Positions 8,099-13,750 of a stretch of DNA of 42,562 bases are shown piece after piece (position 1 is the stretch's first letter; every line of letters begins with the position of its first letter). The translations under genes and the position numbers were made by a program. The notes below the pieces were generated by a model that worked only from the letters and a program-made list of their open reading frames with translations, made no database searches and was not told the DNA's origin. This stretch comes from Modicisalibacter xianhensis. GTDB taxonomy: Bacteria > Pseudomonadota > Gammaproteobacteria > Pseudomonadales > Halomonadaceae. Location of the stretch: the NCBI RefSeq assembly GCF_900113605.1, contig NZ_FOPY01000020.1, forward strand, positions 1 to 42,562, read 5' to 3'.

Positions 8099-8380
8099 AT
8101 GCGAAAGATACGCAACGTAGCGCTCACCGCCGCCATCATCACCGTGGGCACCTTCGGTGCCGGTTCTCTCCTCGCGCAGGAAAATGAGCAAAATGAACAG
8201 GCGCAGCCCAATGGCATGCAAGGCAACATGATGGGCGAGGGCAACATGATGGGTGAAAATGGCATGCATGGAAACATGATGGGCATGATGGGACAGATGC
8301 ACTCCATGATGGAAAAGTGCAATGCCATGATGGAGACGATGCAGCAGGAGCAGGCTGAAGGCGCCGAGACTAGCGCATAA
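8099..8380 (+). CDS. Small periplasmic Met-rich protein, probable copper binding
   Basis: The protein is 93 residues from ATG 8099, preceded by GAGGGA 8 bases upstream. It has a signal peptide (RKIRNVALTAAIITVGTFGAG, cleavage near LAQ). The mature part has repeated GNMMGE, GMHGNMMG and MMGQMHSMMEKC units, with roughly a quarter Met plus two His and one Cys. Met-rich motifs of this sort bind Cu(I)/Ag(I) in the periplasm. It is the first gene after the MerR-type promoter and is followed by a strong hairpin, so it may be made in excess over the genes beyond. No named family is recognised. Confidence 0.75.
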   Translation: MRKIRNVALTAAIITVGTFGAGSLLAQENEQNEQAQPNGMQGNMMGEGNMMGENGMHGNMMGMMGQMHSMMEKCNAMMETMQQEQAEGAETSA

Positions 8381-8385
8381 CTAAC

Positions 8386-8421
8386 AAGAGGCTGCTCCAG
8401 ACCGTAATGGAGCAGCCTCTT
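8386..8421 (+). terminator. Strong hairpin after the Met-rich gene
   Basis: A perfect 13-base-pair stem (AAGAGGCTGCTCC paired with GGAGCAGCCTCTT) has a 10-base loop and a short T tract. It begins 6 bases after the stop codon and probably acts as a partial terminator before the SCO1 gene. Confidence 0.75.
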
Positions 8422-8450
8422 TCCATGCTGGTCATGCCAAGGATATACAA

Positions 8451-9146
8451 ATGAGTCAAGAACGGTACTCTCCGTTATTCGCTCTCTTTTTGTTCGCCAG
8501 CTCTCCTTTGCTTGCTCACTCGCTTCAGGATGCCGAAAAAGAAATCCAAGAGCAGGAAGACTACGTACAGTTCGTTGATCGTCTAGCTCCGGAATTTGCT
8601 TTGGCTGATACCAGTGGCAATACAGTTTCCTTGTCGGAATTCCAAGGTAAGGTCGTCGTACTAAATTTTATTTATACCCGCTGTGCAGACGCTTGCCCAC
8701 TGCACATGGATCTGATTTCCCGTGTGCAGGAACAGATCCATGAAGCGGGTTTGCATGACGCTGTCGAATTCATCACGATCGCGACAGATGGTGGGGATAT
8801 TGCAGTTACGCGAGCCAATATGCAGGCCTATGGTAACAATTTTGGCCTAGAGGCTACTAACTGGCGTTTTCTTTACCGTCACGAAAATGAGCCTGCCAGA
8901 ACGACCCGCCGGTTAGCCGAATCTTATGGGCTCAGGTTCGATCCTGTCGCCGAAGGTGTACAGGCACATGGCGTTGTCACCCATGTTATCGATCAGACGG
9001 GGCGGATGCAGGCACGTTTCCATGGACTTAAATTCGAGCCAGAGCATTTGACCTCTTATGCCAAGGTATTGGTGGAGGTCCCAGAGGCCTTACCTGGTGG
9101 CATTTGGGATACTTTGCAACACTATATCGAGAACATGACTGGCTAG
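8451..9146 (+). CDS. SCO1/SenC-family copper chaperone
   Basis: The 231-residue protein has an N-terminal hydrophobic export segment (SPLFALFLFASSPLLAHS) and a thioredoxin fold. The SCO motif TRCADAC gives Cys78 and Cys82, and the third copper ligand is likely His178 in VVTHVID. SCO proteins deliver copper to, or reduce the CuA site of, cytochrome oxidase in the periplasm; some act in copper stress. Here it sits in a copper-like operon with DUF411, TlpA and CcdA genes, which favours a role in metal/thiol handling. Confidence 0.88.
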   Translation: MSQERYSPLFALFLFASSPLLAHSLQDAEKEIQEQEDYVQFVDRLAPEFALADTSGNTVSLSEFQGKVVVLNFIYTRCADACPLHMDLISRVQEQIHEAGLHDAVEFITIATDGGDIAVTRANMQAYGNNFGLEATNWRFLYRHENEPARTTRRLAESYGLRFDPVAEGVQAHGVVTHVIDQTGRMQARFHGLKFEPEHLTSYAKVLVEVPEALPGGIWDTLQHYIENMTG

Positions 9147-9198
9147 TTTCCTTGTAGGGATAGGCAAGCTTTAAGCATTAACTTAGAGATGACAATCA

Positions 9199-9639
9199 AT
9201 GAAATACGTTAAAAAATTGGCTTTTACTGCCCTGCTGGCGTTCCCCCTTTCAGGCCTCGCTGCAGAGACGCCGGCGACGCTTTACAAGAACCCGAATTGT
9301 GGATGCTGTGCTGGGCACGCAGAGTATCTTGAAGACAATGGCTTCGACGTTGAGGTGATCGAAACCAATGACCTGTCACAGGTTAAAGCGGAACATAACG
9401 TTCCCGAAAAGCTTTACGGGTGTCACTCTACGCTGATCGGCGACTATGTCTTCGAAGGACACGTCAATGCTGAAAGCATCAAGCAGGTGTTGGAGGACAA
9501 GCCCTTTATCAAAGGCTTAAGCGTACCTGGCATGCCGCTAGGATCGCCGGGCATGGGGGGAGAAAAACAAGGGCCGATCGAAGTCTATACCTTGGCATTC
9601 CAGCCAACCGATTCGCCTGAAGTTTATGCTACCTACTAA
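9199..9639 (+). CDS. DUF411 periplasmic metal-binding protein
   Basis: The 146-residue protein has a signal peptide ending SGLAAE. The DUF411 hallmark is YKNPNCGCCAGHAEYL (Cys34, Cys36, Cys37), followed by VPEKLYGCHSTLIGDYVFEGHVN and a PGMPLGSPGM segment. Members are commonly found in copper-resistance operons and are presumed copper-binding. It lies 52 bases after the SCO1 gene on the same strand. Confidence 0.88.
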   Translation: MKYVKKLAFTALLAFPLSGLAAETPATLYKNPNCGCCAGHAEYLEDNGFDVEVIETNDLSQVKAEHNVPEKLYGCHSTLIGDYVFEGHVNAESIKQVLEDKPFIKGLSVPGMPLGSPGMGGEKQGPIEVYTLAFQPTDSPEVYATY

Positions 9640-9657
9640 CGCCAGTATTGGACAGTT

Positions 9658-10221
9658 ATGACATCGGTCATTATCAAGCGGAGCGTGGCGATTGCATGCC
9701 TAATGACGCTGGCCCCAATCGCTGCTGCCAGTCCGCCTGAAGGCCTCGGTCCGCAGGGCTTCATGGTGTGGGAGAGCCCACGCGACTTGCCTGAATTGGC
9801 TTTCGAGGATGGCCAGGGCAAGCCATTGACTCTTGCCGATTTCCAAGGCCAGACAGTGCTGCTGAATATCTGGGCGACATGGTGCGGCCCCTGCCGAGAG
9901 GAGATGCCCACCTTGGATGCGCTGCAGGCCGCATTGGGCGGAGAGGCGTTTGAGGTCGTCGCCCTGTCGATCGATCGCAAGGGGATCGAGGTCGTGCAGG
10001 ATTTTTATACAGACGTAGGTATCGAGCACCTCCGCCAATATATCGATATCACCGGTATGGCTGGAACCAAGCTTGGTGCGGTTGGAATCCCGACGACGTT
10101 ATTGATCGATCCCCACGGTGACGAGATCGGGCGCCTGGTGGGTGCAACAGAGTGGGATAGCCCGGCAATGACCGAGTTTCTTGAAGAAACCATTAGACTT
10201 TCGAAAGAGGTATCACAATGA
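9658..10221 (+). CDS. TlpA/ResA-family thioredoxin-like protein
   Basis: The 187-residue protein has a signal sequence (IACLMTLAPIAAAS) and a thioredoxin domain with active site ATWCGPCREEMP (Cys76 and Cys79) and a cis-Pro at GIPTTLLID. Such proteins reduce periplasmic disulphides, often in cytochrome c or copper-site assembly, using electrons from CcdA/DsbD. It starts 18 bases after the DUF411 gene, and its stop overlaps the next start (ATGA). Confidence 0.9.
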   Translation: MTSVIIKRSVAIACLMTLAPIAAASPPEGLGPQGFMVWESPRDLPELAFEDGQGKPLTLADFQGQTVLLNIWATWCGPCREEMPTLDALQAALGGEAFEVVALSIDRKGIEVVQDFYTDVGIEHLRQYIDITGMAGTKLGAVGIPTTLLIDPHGDEIGRLVGATEWDSPAMTEFLEETIRLSKEVSQ

Positions 10222-10538
10222 GCTGCTGTAGTGGCAATAAATCTAACCAAGGTCAGGAACAGCCAGGACTCAAAAGCTTGCTGTCAGGCCCGCGCCGCTT
10301 ATGGCTCTTGAGTGCCGTAATCGCGGCTGGCGGCCTCGCCCTGGGCTGGGAACAGCTGGTCATACTCGGCATTGCCCCGATTCTGGTGTCTCTCCTGCCA
10401 TGTCTGCTCATGTGTGGGGTGATGTGCCTGATGCACTGCAAGAAGGACAAGAAAGATGCGACTGCCAGCCAAAGTGAAACGGCGGCACAGCAGGCCCACG
10501 CTGAAGTGCCTCCTACAGCCTCCAAGGAAACGGTCTAG
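10218..10538 (+). CDS. Small Cys-rich inner-membrane protein
   Basis: The 106-residue protein overlaps the TlpA stop by 4 bases, so it is translationally coupled. It opens with MSCCSGNK and has two hydrophobic segments. The second, LLPCLLMCGVMCLMHCKKDKK, carries four Cys and a His, suggesting metal binding in or at the membrane. The tail is charged and Ala/Thr-rich. It resembles small uncharacterised proteins of heavy-metal loci, but no named family is certain. Confidence 0.75.
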   Translation: MSCCSGNKSNQGQEQPGLKSLLSGPRRLWLLSAVIAAGGLALGWEQLVILGIAPILVSLLPCLLMCGVMCLMHCKKDKKDATASQSETAAQQAHAEVPPTASKETV

Positions 10539-10552
10539 CGTGCAGTTGAGGC

Positions 10553-11296
10553 ATGTTTGAAGTCGCCAACATCGGCCTGCTCACGGCGTTTCTAGCAGGC
10601 CTGATTTCGTTCGTTTCCCCCTGCGTTCTGCCACTGGTGCCTGGCTATCTCTCCTTCGTGGCCGGTCGCACGCTGAGTCAGATTCAGGAGGCGAATCGGT
10701 GTGAACGACTTAGGGTGATCACCCAGTCGTTATGGTTCGTGCTCGGGTTCTCCACGATATTTCTGATTCTGGGAGCCAGCGCCACGGCCATCGGTCGTTT
10801 ACTCCTGACCTACCGTCAGGAAGCGAACCTGATAGGTGGCGGCATCGTCATCCTGTTCGGGATACTCATGACCGGCATACTCCCGCTTCACTGGCTGCAG
10901 CGGGAGTGGCGCTTTATGGGAAAGCTCAAGGAAGAGGGCGGCGGACCCGGCGCGGCTTATCTGCTGGGCGTCGCGTTCGCTTTCGGCTGGACGCCCTGTA
11001 TCGGACCAATACTAGGCGCCATTCTTACCGTTAGCGCTTCGACTGCCAATGTCTCTAGCGGTTTGGCACTACTTGCAGTCTACTCGCTGGGCCTCGGTAT
11101 TCCTTTCCTTCTCACGGCCATCTCGCTCGACCGATTCCTTCAGCATCAGAAGCTCCTGCGTCGCTGGGGGCGACCCATGCACATCATGGCTGGTCTCATC
11201 ATGGTAGGCATGGGCGTGCTGATGATTACAGGCCAACTGACTGCATTGTCCTACTGGCTGCTAGCGACGTTTCCTGCACTAGGCTCCATTGGTTAA
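10553..11296 (+). CDS. ccdA: CcdA-type cytochrome c biogenesis / thiol-electron transporter
   Basis: The 247-residue protein has six predicted membrane helices. The two conserved half-site cysteines are Cys24 in SPCVLPLVPGYLSF and Cys149 in GWTPCIGPILG. CcdA passes electrons from cytosolic thioredoxin to periplasmic thioredoxin-like proteins. The likely acceptors encoded here are the TlpA-like protein, the SCO1 protein and the separate DsbD-alpha domain. Its stop overlaps the start of the beta-propeller gene by one base. Confidence 0.9.
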   Translation: MFEVANIGLLTAFLAGLISFVSPCVLPLVPGYLSFVAGRTLSQIQEANRCERLRVITQSLWFVLGFSTIFLILGASATAIGRLLLTYRQEANLIGGGIVILFGILMTGILPLHWLQREWRFMGKLKEEGGGPGAAYLLGVAFAFGWTPCIGPILGAILTVSASTANVSSGLALLAVYSLGLGIPFLLTAISLDRFLQHQKLLRRWGRPMHIMAGLIMVGMGVLMITGQLTALSYWLLATFPALGSIG

Positions 11297-12189
11297 TGCT
11301 CTTCGAGGATATTTTCAAGCGCAAAACAGCGAACCACTTCTTACGCGCCGTATCGTTGGCAGGCCTTGCTGTAGCCAGCCTGGGAGCAGCGGGGGGAGCG
11401 ATGGCAGCCGAGGCCATGCTGCCTGCACTGAGCTATGACCAGGCAGGCAATCGGTTACTCAAGGTCGAAGACAATGCACTTTTACAGAGCGAGAACGGCG
11501 GCAAGACCTGGCAGGATATCACTCTGCCGTCTGCTGTGGAGAGAGGAACATTGATGTCAGTGGCCATGCCGGCAGAAAGTGGCGATGTTATGTATATTGC
11601 CGGCCCCACTATCGGAGTGCAGCGTAGCGAAGATAATGGCAGGTCCTGGCAAGCCCTTAACGAGGACCTGCCCAGCCAGAATGTGATCGCTTTTACCGTA
11701 CATCGCAACCAGCCGAAGACGCTATATGCCGTGATAGCCGACGATGGGCTCTATCAGAGCGAGGACGCAGGCAGATCATGGAAGAAAATGGACAGCGGGC
11801 CGACGCAGACCATTCGACGCCTCGTTCACTCCGATATGGAAGGCAGCATGCAGACAGGTTGGCTCTATGCAGTTTCCGATGATGCCGTACGCCTCTCCAT
11901 GGATTGTTTCTGTGGTTGGCGCTTGAGTGGCGATCTGGATGCCGGCCAGGTTTATGACGTGGCCTATAACGTCAATGAACCCAAGCAGGTCTTCGTAAGT
12001 ACCGAGCAGGGATTGTTCCGAAGCAATAACGGCGGACAGCAATGGGAGCCGATAGCTAGCGAGGGCGAAGAGGAAAAGAAAGTCGCCTTGGCGTTGGCAT
12101 CGGAAGGCACTCTCTACGCATTGGAAGCTGACGGCGATCTCGTGATCAGCGAGGACCAGGGTAAAACTTGGGAAGCTCCCGATGCGTAG
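11296..12189 (+). CDS. Exported beta-propeller (BNR/VPS10-like) protein
   Basis: The 297-residue protein has a signal peptide (LAGLAVASLGAAGGAMAAEA). It carries repeated Asp-box units: SENGGKTWQD, SEDNGRSWQA, SEDAGRSWKK, SNNGGQQWEP and SEDQGKTWEA. This gives five blades of a BNR-type propeller. A lone CFC motif (MDCFCGW) lies in the fourth unit. Similar proteins occur in metal-resistance clusters without known function; a scaffold or metal-site role is a guess. It ends inside the start of the cytochrome gene. Confidence 0.8.
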   Translation: MLFEDIFKRKTANHFLRAVSLAGLAVASLGAAGGAMAAEAMLPALSYDQAGNRLLKVEDNALLQSENGGKTWQDITLPSAVERGTLMSVAMPAESGDVMYIAGPTIGVQRSEDNGRSWQALNEDLPSQNVIAFTVHRNQPKTLYAVIADDGLYQSEDAGRSWKKMDSGPTQTIRRLVHSDMEGSMQTGWLYAVSDDAVRLSMDCFCGWRLSGDLDAGQVYDVAYNVNEPKQVFVSTEQGLFRSNNGGQQWEPIASEGEEEKKVALALASEGTLYALEADGDLVISEDQGKTWEAPDA

Positions 12190-12628
12190 CGCCCAGCGGT
12201 TCATGGTCGTACTGATCGTGACCTCTTTCACCGGCCCTGCTCTGGCCGGTGGAGAGCCAACCAAAGATGTGACCGAGCCGCTGGAAGCGGGCAAAAGAAT
12301 ATATCGGCAATACTGTGCCAGCTGCCACGGCATCGAGGGAGATGGCCAGCCGAACTGGGAGCGTCAGAACGCGCTGGGTGAGTTACCGGCCCCTCCACAT
12401 AATCCGGAGGGGCATACCTGGAAGCACTCCGATGCCATGCTCTACCGGATCATCGCAGAGGGATGGCATGACCCTTGGAACAAGACCGAGCGGCTGACCA
12501 TGCCAGCCTTTGGTGATGTGCTGTCTCCACAGCAGATTCAGCTTGTTGTCAACTACCTGAAGACACTCTGGACGCCGGAGCAACGGAGACATCAGCAGGA
12601 GGAAAGCCAAGATGCGCCGTTTCCGTGA
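12182..12628 (+). CDS. Class I c-type cytochrome
   Basis: The 148-residue protein has a signal peptide (VLIVTSFTGPALAGG) and one haem-binding motif CASCH (Cys45, Cys48, His49). Met107 in LTMPAFG is the likely distal ligand. It overlaps the propeller gene by 8 bases and is the last gene of the block. It may pass electrons between the periplasmic redox proteins and the respiratory chain, for example for oxidation of Cu(I) or thiols; this is inference. Confidence 0.88.
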   Translation: MRSAQRFMVVLIVTSFTGPALAGGEPTKDVTEPLEAGKRIYRQYCASCHGIEGDGQPNWERQNALGELPAPPHNPEGHTWKHSDAMLYRIIAEGWHDPWNKTERLTMPAFGDVLSPQQIQLVVNYLKTLWTPEQRRHQQEESQDAPFP

Positions 12629-12672
12629 GAGAGAGGAGGCCTGCCCTAGGCTCGCTTACTTCGAAGAAAGTG

Positions 12673-12891
12673 TTACAGTATTTCGGCTGGCGTTATTCTG
12701 CGGGGTAGGCTTACACTCAGGTACGTTCCATGCTCGGCCAGACTTTCCAAGTGGCCTTCGATGGTTTCACGAGCGTTGGCGATTGCCTCATCGAATGTGT
12801 CGCCGGCAGAGAAGCAGCCAGGCAGGTCGGGAACCGCCACGCTATAGGCGTGCTGATCGTCACCCAGTTCAATGGCAATGAGAAAGAGCAT
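12673..12891 (-). CDS. hicB: HicB-family antitoxin
   Basis: From ATG (complement of 12889-12891) the 72-residue protein begins MLFLIAIELGDDQHAYSVAVPDLPGCFSAGDTFDEAIANA, the typical HicB fold, followed by LESLAEHG. The usual C-terminal DNA-binding part is absent, so it is short. Only a fragment of its partner hicA precedes it. It could still be made, but the toxin is broken, so the locus looks like a relic. Confidence 0.75.
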   Translation of the reverse strand: MLFLIAIELGDDQHAYSVAVPDLPGCFSAGDTFDEAIANARETIEGHLESLAEHGTYLSVSLPRRITPAEIL

Positions 12892-13044
12892 TTCGTTGCT
12901 CCTGTCTCGCCGCTGGCACCTGAGGCCAGCCTGCTTTCTGATGCCTTGGATCAAGCCCTTTTTCAGAACTTTCTTGGGGTGAGGCAGGAGAGTTGCCTCG
13001 CCATGTTCGAGTATGTATTCATGTGGCGCCTGGACGATGCTCGT
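12892..13044 (-). pseudogene. HicA toxin, C-terminal remnant
   Basis: The open frame directly upstream of hicB reads PHEYILEHGEATLLPHPKK, then VLKKGLIQGIRKQAGL. This is the HicA C-terminus, with its PHP motif and the LRxIxKQAGL ending. The N-terminal half with the catalytic His region is missing. There is no stop before the hicB ATG, so the fragment is in frame with it. Confidence 0.7.
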
Positions 13045-13148
13045 TTGCCAGCCTGACCCCTACGCCCTGAAGTTATCGATCGCATTAGCATTAGGCGACA
13101 GTTGCATGATGGTTTTTTACCTTGGCCGATGCTTCCTCTGGGAGCGTA

Positions 13149-13346
13149 TCAGCGGCGATAGCCAAGTCGAATGACCAGGACGCGCACTTCTTCTTCCTCG
13201 ATGCTGGCAATGATTCGATAATCATTTACGCGGTAGCGCCATAGCTCACTGAACTGCCCGGTCAGCGGCTTAACCAACTGCCGAGGATCTTCCAATGGCT
13301 GTCTCCGGGATCGGAGATAATCACGGGTCCGCTTGGCGTGGCCCAA
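13149..13346 (-). pseudogene. RelE/ParE-family toxin remnant
   Basis: The 65 codons from TTG contain RDYLRSRRQPLEDPRQLVKP, LTGQFSELWRYRVNDYRIIA and VRVLVIRLGYRR, the core of RelE/StbE toxins. The first part (about 20 residues) is missing, and a stop replaces the usual C-terminal tail after GYRR. No antitoxin gene is next to it. Confidence 0.65.
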
Positions 13347-13445
13347 TTACTGATTCTCGAAGAATCATCCTGGAATCGAGTTAGTGCCTGTCGAGAGGCG
13401 ATCCAGCGCGGTCGGCTGCCGACAGCCACAGATCAAAGAAAAGGC

Positions 13446-13658
13446 ATGAAAGAGCTATGGGATAGCATCCATCCCTCCAGTCAGGTTGCAATTCTTTCTG
13501 CTTTCGCTGTGTTTTTGCTGGGTTTGATAGTCTCGGCGATCCTAGCCTGGCTACGCCCTGAATCGTGGCAATGGGCTGTAGTCGTAGGCGGCTTTACTAT
13601 TCAAATTGGGCTGTCTGTGCTGTCGCTAAGGATCAGTAAGCGTAGCCAGCGTAACTAA
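13446..13658 (+). CDS. Small membrane protein, unknown
   Basis: The 70-residue frame from ATG 13446 (MKELWDSIHPSSQVAILSAF) has two clear hydrophobic helices (about residues 14-33 and 42-58) and a basic tail. No family is recognised. It lies convergent to the relaxase gene. The upstream part of the open frame (13338-13445) overlaps the relE remnant and is unlikely to be coding. Confidence 0.45.
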   Translation: MKELWDSIHPSSQVAILSAFAVFLLGLIVSAILAWLRPESWQWAVVVGGFTIQIGLSVLSLRISKRSQRN

Positions 13659-13750
13659 CTAGTATAAAAGCATGTCTTATCTGTTTTCAGGCCTAGCAGG
13701 CCGGGAAGGGTACTGCCAGGTCCATGGCCGCTGAATTCACGACTGCATGC

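Noticed and set aside
13690-13702. GGCCT/AGGCC dyad near the relaxase end
   Set aside because: The 5-base arms are too short to distinguish from chance.
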